Source: Staphylococcus sp. CAG:324 | GTDB lineage: Bacteria; Bacillota_I; Bacilli_A; ML615J-28; CAG-313 | NCBI GenBank assembly: GCA_000433035.1 | Contig: FR890815.1 | Location: forward strand, 171,305-235,304 | Reading direction: 5' to 3' | Length of the DNA: 64,000 bases | In this document: in pieces, positions 15,959 to 25,942 of the stretch | How the letters are laid out: the number at the start of each line of letters is the position of its first letter | Numbering within the stretch: position 1 is the stretch's first letter | Program-made: the position numbers and the translations under genes | The notes under the pieces: generated by a model | Seen by the model: only the letters and a program-made list of their open reading frames with translations | Databases searched by the model: none | What the model was told of the DNA's origin: nothing

Positions 15959-17078
15959 TTATTATACATCGACATTAATTAAAGAATTAAGGAATAACTA
16001 TAAATATACAATCCAAAAGGTTGCAAATATATTAGGTGTAAGTAAGGCTGCAGTATCTAAATGGGAAAATGGCGATGATATAACTACTGAACATCTATAT
16101 GATTTAGCCAAACTTTATAATGTCACATTTTCTGAATTATATAATGGTAAGTTAAATAATGAAGACAATAGTCATTATTGGAGAAGAAATTACGACCTTT
16201 CTAATTTTGAATTAGGAGAAGATATCAATAATAAGAATGTAGATAACCTAAAAAGTTTATTTGAGCATTGTGCAATGGTAAAAGAAAGATTCTATCAATT
16301 ATTACCAAGATGGGCTAAAAATGAATTATCGAATAATGAATTAGAGGAATTTGTTTTTATTAAGCAATATTTTAAATTTGATACAAACTATTATGCATAT
16401 ATAAAATATGGACCACGTCACTTAGCTTTTGTTAATGAAAAGAATGAAAAAGAATTTGTTATAGAAATCTTAAATAAAATATCAGAGTTAAAAAACGAAA
16501 GTTATTTATGGGAACTTAACAAACTATATTCATTCTCGTATGATTATAAGTCAGACGATGTATGCAAAAGTGGAAATCTAAAGGCTTTAGAATATATGTT
16601 GTATTCATTTAGCCAATTAGAAAAGGATTCCATTTTATATGCAAACCTTCATTATGAAGTTACTATTGAAGATAATGGTATATTTGGTAGCAAAACATCT
16701 CATACTGAAACAAAAGATAGAACAATTGAAGAAATAGAAGAAATTCCATATTTCAAGGTAATGCTTAATTCAGGGGCTAATGTTTTATATAAATGGAAAT
16801 CATTTAATAATGGTTGGGATAATGAAATGTTTGAATGCATTGAAGGGAAAACTGTTCAAGTAGATACAACTATCTACCAAAAACAAAATTTCTGTAATTT
16901 GGGTGGTAAAACTTTAATTCCTGTTTTAGATAATTGGAAGCTATTTACTTATGCTGAATACTTAGAATTTATTGATAATGCTACAACAGAATATTATAAG
17001 GATATTGTTAATATAAAAGACATAAATCCTATTGAGTATTATAAAAAAATATTAAGAAGAGATGGCTTAAATGGTTAA
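15951..17078 (+). CDS. XRE-type HTH protein, 375 aa, related to the preceding gene product
   Basis: The HTH lies at residues 7-65 (LIKELRNNYKYTIQKVANIL, SKAAVSKWENGDD, FSELYNG). The C-terminal domain resembles that of the 521-aa protein upstream (see the LNSGANVLYKW motif). ATG 15951 is preferred over TTG 15945 because GGAGGTGA at 15937-15944 sits 6 bases before it. It overlaps the upstream gene by 8 bases and the RNase III-like gene by 8 bases. Two related HTH proteins made from one mRNA could form a heteromer; that is inference. Confidence 0.75.
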   Translation: MNNYYTSTLIKELRNNYKYTIQKVANILGVSKAAVSKWENGDDITTEHLYDLAKLYNVTFSELYNGKLNNEDNSHYWRRNYDLSNFELGEDINNKNVDNLKSLFEHCAMVKERFYQLLPRWAKNELSNNELEEFVFIKQYFKFDTNYYAYIKYGPRHLAFVNEKNEKEFVIEILNKISELKNESYLWELNKLYSFSYDYKSDDVCKSGNLKALEYMLYSFSQLEKDSILYANLHYEVTIEDNGIFGSKTSHTETKDRTIEEIEEIPYFKVMLNSGANVLYKWKSFNNGWDNEMFECIEGKTVQVDTTIYQKQNFCNLGGKTLIPVLDNWKLFTYAEYLEFIDNATTEYYKDIVNIKDINPIEYYKKILRRDGLNG

Positions 17079-17580
17079 TAATATTGAAAACAAAATGAGA
17101 GAACTATCTAAAAAAATTCATTACAAATTTATTGATATTAATATTCTTTCTGAAGCTATGAATTCAATTAAGATAACTGTCCCTGGTAAAAGTAAAAAGA
17201 AAAAAGAATATGTTAATCAAGGATTAGCAACGGTAGGAGATTCTATTCTTAAAGCATTAATCGCAGATGATCTTTATAAAGCCGGATTCAAGACAAAGGG
17301 ACAAATCACTAAATATAAGATGGAATTGGAAAATAATAAGACTTTATATTCTATTGTTATAAAAGAAGGAATCATTAATTATGCTTATAATGATAAACAC
17401 TTTTATTCAAAGAATAATCCTCAGCATGAAATGGTTGCATCAAGTAAGCACGATACATATTTAGAAGCTATAGTTGGAGCAGTTTATCATGATGGAGGAT
17501 TTGATAAGACTAAGTTATGGTTTAATACATGGCTTAAACCATTACTAAAGAAATATAAACAGCAAGAGGAGGTGAGATAA
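17071..17580 (+). CDS. RNase III-domain protein without dsRNA-binding domain, 169 aa
   Basis: The RNase III signature is recognisable: NQGLATVGDSILKALIADDL corresponds to the LEFLGDAVL helix, and THDTYLEAIVGAVYHDGG-like KHDTYLEAIVGAVYHDGG to the DxFEALIGAIYLD helix. The Gly-Asp and the second Glu are kept. The first catalytic Glu position reads Ala, and the usual Asp three before the second Glu appears one residue earlier. No dsRBD follows, so it is shorter than Rnc (about 230 aa) and closer in size to Mini-III. It may process or bind a structured RNA; catalysis is uncertain. Confidence 0.75.
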   Translation: MVNNIENKMRELSKKIHYKFIDINILSEAMNSIKITVPGKSKKKKEYVNQGLATVGDSILKALIADDLYKAGFKTKGQITKYKMELENNKTLYSIVIKEGIINYAYNDKHFYSKNNPQHEMVASSKHDTYLEAIVGAVYHDGGFDKTKLWFNTWLKPLLKKYKQQEEVR

Positions 17581-17801
17581 TGAGTAAGGGAAATGGAGTA
17601 TCTAGTTACACACATATACACGAACAATTAAATCATTATGCTAATCAACATAACCCTAATAATAAGGCTTATGTTGCAAATAATAACAATCATTCAAATC
17701 AAATGAATGGAAATAGCGTAGTTCACCAACAAATGCTAAATAATAGGGCTAACCAATTAAATTCTAATAATCCAAATTATAAAGGTGGAGAGAGAAGATA
17801 G
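17580..17801 (+). CDS. Asn/His/Gln-rich small protein, 73 aa
   Basis: More than a third of the residues are Asn, with many His and Gln (YANQHNPNNKAYVANNNNHS). It has no hydrophobic core and is probably disordered. Its ATG overlaps the stop of the RNase III-like gene (TAATG), with GAGGTGAGA as ribosome site. The composition resembles prion-like or condensate-forming low-complexity segments, or a metal-binding linker. It is bounded precisely by coupled genes, so it is likely real. Confidence 0.7.
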   Translation: MSKGNGVSSYTHIHEQLNHYANQHNPNNKAYVANNNNHSNQMNGNSVVHQQMLNNRANQLNSNNPNYKGGERR

Positions 17802-18131
17802 ATGAATTTATACACTGAATTTCATGGATCTATTCCACAAAAAGATATTGGTAAAAGATTAAGAGAAATTGTAAAAAAAGAAACAAAATATTTTAAGATA
17901 ATGACTGGATATGGTTCAACTACAGGCTCATGCTCTTCAAAGCAAGCTGCTATAAAATCTTTATTTAAAATGAAGAATGAAGGGCTTATTAGAGATTTTC
18001 TTCCTGGTGAAGTTAGGTATGAACCATTAACAAGTGCATCACCTTATTATAAAGCAAAGATGGAATATGGGAATCAAATAAAAAATGATTCTGATTATGG
18101 TAATGAAGGTATAGTATTTATATTTATTTAG
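17802..18131 (+). CDS. Smr-like small protein, 109 aa
   Basis: The core FKIMTGYGSTTGSCSSKQAA followed by SLFKMKNEGLIRDFLPGEVR follows the Smr-domain layout (I.HG.G...G..k.ai...L.....v..f..g), with Gly-Tyr-Gly in place of HGKG. Smr domains are nucleases of MutS2 and of small stand-alone proteins acting on DNA or RNA. The ATG directly abuts the preceding stop codon. It is the last gene before a terminator. Assignment is by pattern only. Confidence 0.55.
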   Translation: MNLYTEFHGSIPQKDIGKRLREIVKKETKYFKIMTGYGSTTGSCSSKQAAIKSLFKMKNEGLIRDFLPGEVRYEPLTSASPYYKAKMEYGNQIKNDSDYGNEGIVFIFI

Positions 18132-18151
18132 TAATTACATTAAATAAAAAT

Positions 18152-18204
18152 AAGCTCGAAGGTATAGTATAGTTTATTCTATAAAATATTTTCGAGCATT
18201 TTTT
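18152..18204 (+). terminator. Terminator closing the RNase III operon
   Basis: GCTCGAA (18154-18160) pairs with TTCGAGC (18191-18197), followed by a T-run. Confidence 0.8.
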
Positions 18205-18345
18205 AAATACACTATTGTTTTTATACACCAAAAGGTGGACATCAGTTTAAAAATATGTTATAATTTTATTGTATTTTATCAAAATTTATATTTTTATTGT
18301 GAAAAATTTATATATTTATGAGAATTATATAAAAATGGTGAATTT

Positions 18346-21093
18346 ATGACAAAAGAATTGAAAGTAAAAATAAATGATTCTATAAAAGAAAAATTTGTTG
18401 GAAACACAATTTTTACAAATGATGAATTAAACGAAATGTATAATTTATCTAGTTGTATATTGAGAAATGTAGCTAATACCTGGGGATCAACAATTAAATA
18501 TAGTGATTATAGTTTGATTTTTGTAACATTAGTAAATATTGCCAAGGAATGGAATTCTGAAGAAGACGCTTTTTTTGAATATGTTTATAAAAAATTATTA
18601 TTACGAGAATTTGACGATGGTAACTACGTTAGTGGCAAAATATATACACAATTAGTTAATGTAATTACAAAGGTTTGTAAAGATAGAAATGTTTTTATGA
18701 TTAACTCTTTTAAGAAAAAGTACTATGCTACTTTATGTAGTCATTCATTTGCTCCGCTATCTTCAATTGAATCATTTTTTGATTTGTGCTGGATAATTTA
18801 TTGCAATGATTTGGAAGAACAATATATAAAAAATGATGTTGCTTTCCAATTGATTGCAGAAAGTTTACAAAATAAGTTTAGTAATAATAATGATGAAGAT
18901 GATTTTGTAATTGGAAGTAAAGCTTATTCTATAAGAGCAGGAATTAGAGGTTTAGCTCTTGACAGACAAGATTTAATGATTTATTTGATTGAAGATACAA
19001 TTTCATCAATTAATTTTCTTTTTAATAATGAACCTATTTCTTTAAACACTCAAATGCATGTTTTGTTATCTAATTGGTGGAAAGCTAAAGAATTATTATT
19101 TGGAGAAGAAAGAAAAAAACATGGGAAGCGTGTATCTATTGTTTCAGATTATTCATTAATTAGACCAAAATATGTTTTAGAAGATAATTGTGTCAAATTA
19201 AAAATACCTGCTATTAGATTAAGAAACAATTTTGATTATGAGCCATATTTAGAATTAAAAGTAGATGGTGAAAAAAAATATTGTGAGCCATTAGCTATTA
19301 AGGGTTCTGGTATTTTGATGCAGACTAAATCGATGGAATTTGATATTGCAAATTTTGTTAGTAATAATATTAATATTGAAATAACACATCGTGATAATAT
19401 TATATATAATTCAAAGGATAGCTTAAATAGATCTTATATTTTATTTAAAGATTCAAAAGAAATTATATCTGATGAATGCATTCCTGGAGTTTATAATCTA
19501 TTCATAAGAGATTTTAATATTTTATTGCAAAAACCTTTTGATATTCATAGGTTTGGGAAAAGCCCGTATATTTATTCTTTAGAGGCTCAAGAAGGTGATT
19601 TATTACAATCATCAAATAAAACAATATTTTTCTTCAATGAAAAAACAAATCGAGAATTATATTTTTTTGCAAACCAAAATAGCGAAGCCATTTATAGATA
19701 TGGAGATTCTGAATATAAAGTAATAGATGGTGATTTATATATTGTTTGTGATAAAAATAGGGCAAAAGAGTATGGTGTGCGATATGAAGAAACATTTTTT
19801 AAATTAACAGATTTTGAATTGGTTGATGGATTATCAAAATTTTGTATTTCAAGTTTATTAGATGTTGGCCAACCGCAAAAAATTAGTGTGTTTAAATATA
19901 GTGATAATTCTATTATCAGCAGAATTAATTTAATTAAATTCAAAGATATTAGAATTACATTTGATAAAAAAGTTTATTATGGAAATGATTCATCTGGTGA
20001 AGTTAAATTTGTTACTGAAAAATATTTTGAAAAACAAGTTTTTAATATTAATCAACAAGAAATTTCGATTCCATTGGAGGGAGGAGAGATTATCGTTAAT
20101 CCACCTACAATTAGATGGAAGATTGATGATGGTAGTTGGAATAATAAACCATTTAAAAATGGGTTGTGGTATAAAGATATTACAAACTCATCAGTAATGA
20201 CTATAGAAATGCCAAAAGATATGAATTTAGTTTTATGCTTAAATGATAACATTGTTGAACAATTCTCAAGTAACCATGATTTCAAACTTGGTCAAACAAT
20301 TTACGCATTAAAGGAATTTAATAAATACACTAAACCATTAATATTATTTTTAAAAACAGAAAATGATGAATATTTCGATTGTGGCGATGTATATTTGAAT
20401 GAAACATTTATTGATAATCCTTTCTTTATTTTTTCAATGAGAAATGAAATATATTGGAATCCAAGTGGATTTGTTGGTGATAAAAATTCCGATTTTAGAT
20501 TGGATATAATTTTTAATGAAAAAGTTTTGGAAAGTAGAAGTTTAAAATCGAAAAAAGAAAAATTAGATTTTGATAATTTGGAAGAAAATAAATATTTTAT
20601 GAATTTATATTTAATTAGTAAAGGCTTTTTAAAAAGTGAAAAACTAATATATAGTTCAGATTTTGTCTTTGGCGATGAACGTAATATTGAGTATAAGAAT
20701 AAAAAAATATTTATAAATAAAGCTAAATTATTTAATTGTGTAGATGATGTTTTAATCAAAAGTATATATATAGATAATATAAAATTTTTGTCTATCCAAA
20801 ATGGTCAAAAACTGTATTCTGGTTCAATTTTTGTTGTTGACAAAGATGGAAAGAAAATATATTTGAATGCGATGAAAAAAATAGATGGTTCATATTGTAA
20901 AATTAATCCTGTTCGTATTGAATTTATAAATAATAAATTTTTGTATATGGGATATGGATTAGATTATTATGATGATGAATATGATTTTGATAATGAGTTT
21001 ACACTTGATGAATTTGGTAAAATTACAAATTGCTTAAAGAGTAATGGAAAGAAAAATAGATCAATAGACTATTTTATTTATGAGGTAATATAA
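18346..21093 (+). CDS. Large protein of unknown function, 915 aa, partner of the DUF1998 helicase
   Basis: The N-terminal 260 residues are mostly helical (LRNVANTWGSTIKYSDYSLI; IRAGIRGLALDRQDLMIYLI). The rest, about 290-900, is rich in beta-type sequence and may hold several immunoglobulin-like units. I see no nuclease, ATPase or methylase motif. One base separates its stop from the helicase start, so the two form one operon. In Druantia type III a large protein of unknown function (DruH) precedes the DruE helicase, and this layout matches. The match is by context only. A TATAAT at about 18260 is a possible -10. Confidence 0.7.
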   Translation: MTKELKVKINDSIKEKFVGNTIFTNDELNEMYNLSSCILRNVANTWGSTIKYSDYSLIFVTLVNIAKEWNSEEDAFFEYVYKKLLLREFDDGNYVSGKIYTQLVNVITKVCKDRNVFMINSFKKKYYATLCSHSFAPLSSIESFFDLCWIIYCNDLEEQYIKNDVAFQLIAESLQNKFSNNNDEDDFVIGSKAYSIRAGIRGLALDRQDLMIYLIEDTISSINFLFNNEPISLNTQMHVLLSNWWKAKELLFGEERKKHGKRVSIVSDYSLIRPKYVLEDNCVKLKIPAIRLRNNFDYEPYLELKVDGEKKYCEPLAIKGSGILMQTKSMEFDIANFVSNNINIEITHRDNIIYNSKDSLNRSYILFKDSKEIISDECIPGVYNLFIRDFNILLQKPFDIHRFGKSPYIYSLEAQEGDLLQSSNKTIFFFNEKTNRELYFFANQNSEAIYRYGDSEYKVIDGDLYIVCDKNRAKEYGVRYEETFFKLTDFELVDGLSKFCISSLLDVGQPQKISVFKYSDNSIISRINLIKFKDIRITFDKKVYYGNDSSGEVKFVTEKYFEKQVFNINQQEISIPLEGGEIIVNPPTIRWKIDDGSWNNKPFKNGLWYKDITNSSVMTIEMPKDMNLVLCLNDNIVEQFSSNHDFKLGQTIYALKEFNKYTKPLILFLKTENDEYFDCGDVYLNETFIDNPFFIFSMRNEIYWNPSGFVGDKNSDFRLDIIFNEKVLESRSLKSKKEKLDFDNLEENKYFMNLYLISKGFLKSEKLIYSSDFVFGDERNIEYKNKKIFINKAKLFNCVDDVLIKSIYIDNIKFLSIQNGQKLYSGSIFVVDKDGKKIYLNAMKKIDGSYCKINPVRIEFINNKFLYMGYGLDYYDDEYDFDNEFTLDEFGKITNCLKSNGKKNRSIDYFIYEVI

Positions 21094-21094
21094 T

Positions 21095-24000
21095 ATGTTT
21101 AATCCTGTAGTAGCTTCGAAAAATATACGTGAAGAATTTATTAGTTATATTTCAACTTCATTTTCAATTGCCGATGAAAAATTGAGAGAGCAATTTATAA
21201 CGGAATTAAGAGGTAATGTTTCGAGCGGTCCATGGCTTGAAATTAATGATGCTTTTAAAAATGGCCGTTCTATTTCTGAATTAATTGATGATGGAGTTTT
21301 ATCTCCTTTGTTTAGAAATTTAGAAAGTGGGAAACCTAATACAAAATTGTATAAGAGATGTTTACCAATTGATAGACCATTATATTTACATCAAGAACAA
21401 GCAATAAAATCAATAGTGGCAGGGCATAATGCTATTGTTTCTACTGGTACTGGTAGTGGTAAAACAAATTGTTTTTTGATTCCGGTAATTAACGAATTAC
21501 TTAAGGAAAAAGAAGAAGGTACTTTAGGGTCTGGAGTTAGAGCATTGTTCATTTACCCAATGAATGCTTTAGCTAATGATCAAATGAAAAATATTAGGAA
21601 AATATTAATGTATTATCCTGATATTACTTTTGGTGTATATAATGGGGCTACAGAGTATAACGAAGATAATGCTAATTCTGTATATGAAGCAATGTTTGGA
21701 AATGAGGCTGTTCCAGAGCTAAGAAAAAGACTTACTAATGAATTACTTTCACGAGATGAAATGAAACAAACTCCTCCCAATATTTTATTTACTAATTATG
21801 CAATGTTAGAACATTTATTATTTAGACCAAAAGATGATGTTTTATTTTCAAAGTCAGATTTTAGATTTGTAGTGCTAGATGAAGCACATGTATATTCGGG
21901 AGCAACAGGTATTGAAACAGCAATTTTATTAAGAAGATTAAGAGCTAGAATTTCATCCAAGAAAGAACCTCAGTTTATATTAACCAGTGCTACTTTGGGT
22001 ACTAGCAGTGATTCTAATAAAGATATCGTAAAGTTTGCTGAAAATTTATGTGGTGTTTTATTTGATGAGAAAAACATTATTAGAGCTACTAGATTAACAT
22101 ATGAACATTTAGATGATGCAAAATCATATAATAATGATTTATATAGAGAATTATCAGATGAATCAAATTATGTAAAAAATGTTTTAGAAAAATACAATAT
22201 TGTTTTTGATAACACAATGGATGAAAATGAAATATTATATGATTTTATATCAAAAACTGATTTATACCAGAAATTAAGAGAAGATGCTAGCAATGTTACT
22301 ACTCTTAGTGATATCAGTAATATTTTAGATATTGACATCGATACTACAATATCATTTATTTCATTATGTACTAGAGCTCAAAAAAATGGCAAATTATTAA
22401 TAGATGCAAGATATCATTTCTTTATAAGAAGTTTAGAAGGTTGTTATATTTCGTTGAGTCCAATAAAGAAATTATTTTTAATCAGACAAAAATTTTATTA
22501 TACTAATAATAAACAATATGCAGTTTTTGAAAGTTCTATTTGCGATGAATGTGGGAAATTTGCTTTAGTGGGAAAAATCGTTGATAATCAATTAGTTCAA
22601 GTTTCTAAACTTGGAGAGGATGTTGACTATTTCTTTTTAGCAGAAGAAGAAAATAGTGATATTGAAGATGATGAAGATATAGAAGAAAAGAAACTAGAAC
22701 ATTATTATTTGTGCCCACATTGTGGATCCATTGTATTGGAAGAACAAATAAAAAATTTGCCATGTGATTGTGGAAAAAATGATTATATCAAAGTGGTTAA
22801 GGCCAGAAAAATGGAAACAGGTTCAAGATGTGGGAACTGTCATAGAGGTATATATAAAAGATTATATTTAGGAAATGATGCTGCAACTTCTGTTTTGGCT
22901 ACATCTCTTTATGAGGAATTACCTGAAATTGAGCATATAGAAGATGAGCAAGAAATAAAAACTACAAATATATTTGCAAAGTCTTCTTTATCTGCAAAGA
23001 AAAAAGAAAAAAAGATAGGTAGACAATTTTTAGCATTTTCAGATAGTAGACAAGAAGCTGCTAAATTCGTTTGTTATCTAAGTAAAAGCTATAATGAGTT
23101 TATTAGAAGACGTGGAATATGTCATATAATTAGAGAACAAAGAAATAATATATTGAATAATGTATTTACTATTTCGGATTTTGTTACAAAACTTACAGCT
23201 TATTTTTCAAATACAAGGAGTTTTGCAGAGTCTAATTCTGATCAGAGCAATTTGACTGTTGTTAGTAATAAGAATGCTTGGATTGCAATGTTAAATGAAT
23301 TAGCTAGATATAATTCAACAACTTCATTAACTGCATTGGGTGTTTTACAGTTTAATTATTTAGGAAATACAAAAGAAATAATCGAAGCAGTGAAAGATAG
23401 TTATAATGTTTCTTATGAAACTGCTGAGAATCTTTTAAATATGCTTGCTTTTGAAATAGTAAAGATGGGAGCAATTTGTACTGATAGTGATACTGATATT
23501 GATGATAATGATAGAGATTATATTTTTTATACTCCAACTCAAAAGCTAGTTACAAAATTGCAGTTACCTGATAAAAAGAAATCATATATTACTTATTGGT
23601 CTCCAAGAGCTAGATTAAATGGCAAAGATAAATATTATAAAACTAATAGAATGTATTTAGTAAGGACCTTTTTAAATATTGATGAAGAAGATGCATTCGA
23701 ATTTTTAATTCAATATTTTGATTATTTAACTAAACCTGAAAATGGTAATTCATATTGCTTAGTCGACAAAAATAAAGATGGCAATTATGTATTGCCTGCA
23801 AAATATTTCCAAGTCAAGATTGCAGGAGATAATTCAATTAATTGGTATAGATGTACTAAATGTGGAAAGATTTCACAATTTAATATAAATGGATGTTGCT
23901 CCACAGTTCGTTGTAATGAAAAAGTCGAGGTTGTGAATTCTGATGACTTAAGCAGAAATAATCACTTTGCTGAATTATACTTTAGTGATAGAATGTCTCC

Positions 24001-25942
24001 TTTATTTATTAAAGAACATACCGCTCAACTGAGTAAGAAAGAAAGTGCTTCTTACCAAGAACAGTTTATTAAAAAAGAAATTAATGCATTGTCATGTTCA
24101 ACAACATTTGAAATGGGTGTTGATGTAGGTGATTTGGAAACAGTATTTTTACGTGATGTGCCACCATTACCATCCAATTATGCCCAAAGAGCTGGTCGTG
24201 CTGGAAGAAGTATTAACGCAGCTGCTTTTTGCTTAACATTTGCAAAATTAAGTTCGCATGATTTATCATTTTATAAAGAGCCAAAGAAAATGATAAGTGG
24301 TGTTATATTACCACCATTATTTAAGGTTGATAATGAAAAAATTGTAAGAAGACATATTTATGCAGTTGCTTTAAGTATGTTTTTTGCGGATCATAGCGAG
24401 TATTATAATTACAATGATGCAGAATTATTTATTAATCAAAAAAAATATGAATTATTTATTGATTGGTTAAATACAAAACCAGAACGATTAAGAGTTATGT
24501 TGATTAGATCAATTCCCAATAATGATAGCTTGCATAGTAGAATAGGAATATTAGATTACTCATGGTTAAATGATTTTATTGGGGATAATGGTGCATTTAC
24601 CGTTTTAATTAGAGAATATGAGAATAATATAAAAGAATTTGAAAAGTTAATTAAAAAATATAAGAGTGAAAATGATTTAGATAAAGCCGCTAAATGTGAA
24701 AGAAAATTAAATAACTATAAATATAATAAATTAATTGACTTTCTTGCTAGGGGCAATATTTTACCAAGATATGGATTCCCTGTTGATACAGTTGAATTAG
24801 AGCAAAACACTACAGCTTCTAATATTAATAAACTTAGATTAAGCAGAGATTTGCAAATGGCTATAGCGGAATATGCCCCATCTTCAGAAGTTATTGCTGA
24901 TGGAAGAATGTACACAAGTAGATATATAAAGAAAACAAAAGTCGGTAATAGCAAACTTGAGTGGGATAGAGCATTTCTTGGATATTGTAGTGATCCTGAT
25001 TGTCAAGCTTTAAATTATAGTGTTACGCCTATATCAAGCGAAGGTAAGAAATGTATCTCCTGCGGAAAGAAATTATATGAGCATGATTTCTTTGAAAGCA
25101 TTGAACCAAGGGCAGGCTTTGTTACTGAAAGAGTGGATAAAGATGTTCCATTAACAAAACAAGAGAAAAATTACAAGTCTGATGATTATTATATTGGGAA
25201 TAAAGAATCTAAAACTATAGATAAGTATAATTTCAAATTTAACGGTATTGGTGTAACTATTGAATCAACAACAAATGATTCTTTAATGGTTAAATGTTCA
25301 AAAAATTTCTATGTTTGTCAAAAATGTGGATTTGCATATGCAGATGATGAGACAATTCAAAATGATAAAGATGCAACAAAGAAAATGAAAAGAGGAGACT
25401 TAAAAATCTCAACAAGTCATAAACATGAAAGTTTATTTGGCCAGTATTTATGTGATTGTCAAGATTTAATTAGATATTCTTTACATCATGTATTTAATAC
25501 AGATGTTGCTAAAATTTCATTTGATTGTGATACCTCAGATTATAAAACGATGATTTCAACAATGTATGCTATTTTATATACTATTTCTGATGAATTGAAT
25601 ATTGAAAGAAAAGATATTAAAGCCTGCTTATCATTAAAAATTAAAAATCATAAAATGTATAATTCAATAATTATTTATGATGCTGTTTCTGGTGGAGCAG
25701 GACATTCAAGGAGAATAGTTACAGATGATGGTAAAATGTTGTATAATATTATTGAAAGAGCGTATGAAAGAATGGAAAATTGCAATTGCGATCCATCATG
25801 TTATAATTGCTTAAGAAGTTATGATAACCAAAAAATACATGATGATTTAGATCGAAAACTCGCATCTTCTTTTCTAGGTAATTTGATTGGTGATATAGAA
25901 ATATTTGAAAATAATAAAGATAATGGAGTAAATAATGATTAG
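21095..25942 (+). CDS. DEAH/DUF1998 helicase of the Druantia DruE / MrfA type, 1615 aa
   Basis: This is a superfamily 2 helicase. Walker A STGTGSGKT is near residue 122, DEAH (VVLDEAHVYSG) near 263 and TSATLG near 297. Cys pairs at CDECG (about 485), CPHCG (about 545) and CGNC (about 582) suggest zinc ribbons. The C-lobe carries FLAFSDSRQEAAKF and a motif VI QRAGRAGRS near 1035. The DUF1998 end shows DAVSGGAGHSRRI and CNCDPSCYNCLRSY, a four-Cys cluster as in MrfA. The length fits DruE better than MrfA (about 750 aa) or DrmA. It probably translocates on DNA as the motor of an anti-phage module. Confidence 0.85.
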   Translation: MFNPVVASKNIREEFISYISTSFSIADEKLREQFITELRGNVSSGPWLEINDAFKNGRSISELIDDGVLSPLFRNLESGKPNTKLYKRCLPIDRPLYLHQEQAIKSIVAGHNAIVSTGTGSGKTNCFLIPVINELLKEKEEGTLGSGVRALFIYPMNALANDQMKNIRKILMYYPDITFGVYNGATEYNEDNANSVYEAMFGNEAVPELRKRLTNELLSRDEMKQTPPNILFTNYAMLEHLLFRPKDDVLFSKSDFRFVVLDEAHVYSGATGIETAILLRRLRARISSKKEPQFILTSATLGTSSDSNKDIVKFAENLCGVLFDEKNIIRATRLTYEHLDDAKSYNNDLYRELSDESNYVKNVLEKYNIVFDNTMDENEILYDFISKTDLYQKLREDASNVTTLSDISNILDIDIDTTISFISLCTRAQKNGKLLIDARYHFFIRSLEGCYISLSPIKKLFLIRQKFYYTNNKQYAVFESSICDECGKFALVGKIVDNQLVQVSKLGEDVDYFFLAEEENSDIEDDEDIEEKKLEHYYLCPHCGSIVLEEQIKNLPCDCGKNDYIKVVKARKMETGSRCGNCHRGIYKRLYLGNDAATSVLATSLYEELPEIEHIEDEQEIKTTNIFAKSSLSAKKKEKKIGRQFLAFSDSRQEAAKFVCYLSKSYNEFIRRRGICHIIREQRNNILNNVFTISDFVTKLTAYFSNTRSFAESNSDQSNLTVVSNKNAWIAMLNELARYNSTTSLTALGVLQFNYLGNTKEIIEAVKDSYNVSYETAENLLNMLAFEIVKMGAICTDSDTDIDDNDRDYIFYTPTQKLVTKLQLPDKKKSYITYWSPRARLNGKDKYYKTNRMYLVRTFLNIDEEDAFEFLIQYFDYLTKPENGNSYCLVDKNKDGNYVLPAKYFQVKIAGDNSINWYRCTKCGKISQFNINGCCSTVRCNEKVEVVNSDDLSRNNHFAELYFSDRMSPLFIKEHTAQLSKKESASYQEQFIKKEINALSCSTTFEMGVDVGDLETVFLRDVPPLPSNYAQRAGRAGRSINAAAFCLTFAKLSSHDLSFYKEPKKMISGVILPPLFKVDNEKIVRRHIYAVALSMFFADHSEYYNYNDAELFINQKKYELFIDWLNTKPERLRVMLIRSIPNNDSLHSRIGILDYSWLNDFIGDNGAFTVLIREYENNIKEFEKLIKKYKSENDLDKAAKCERKLNNYKYNKLIDFLARGNILPRYGFPVDTVELEQNTTASNINKLRLSRDLQMAIAEYAPSSEVIADGRMYTSRYIKKTKVGNSKLEWDRAFLGYCSDPDCQALNYSVTPISSEGKKCISCGKKLYEHDFFESIEPRAGFVTERVDKDVPLTKQEKNYKSDDYYIGNKESKTIDKYNFKFNGIGVTIESTTNDSLMVKCSKNFYVCQKCGFAYADDETIQNDKDATKKMKRGDLKISTSHKHESLFGQYLCDCQDLIRYSLHHVFNTDVAKISFDCDTSDYKTMISTMYAILYTISDELNIERKDIKACLSLKIKNHKMYNSIIIYDAVSGGAGHSRRIVTDDGKMLYNIIERAYERMENCNCDPSCYNCLRSYDNQKIHDDLDRKLASSFLGNLIGDIEIFENNKDNGVNND

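Noticed and set aside
24715..24954. Minus-strand ORFs inside the helicase, lipoprotein and pyr genes
   Set aside because: They are frame shadows of strongly supported + strand genes and have no ribosome sites.
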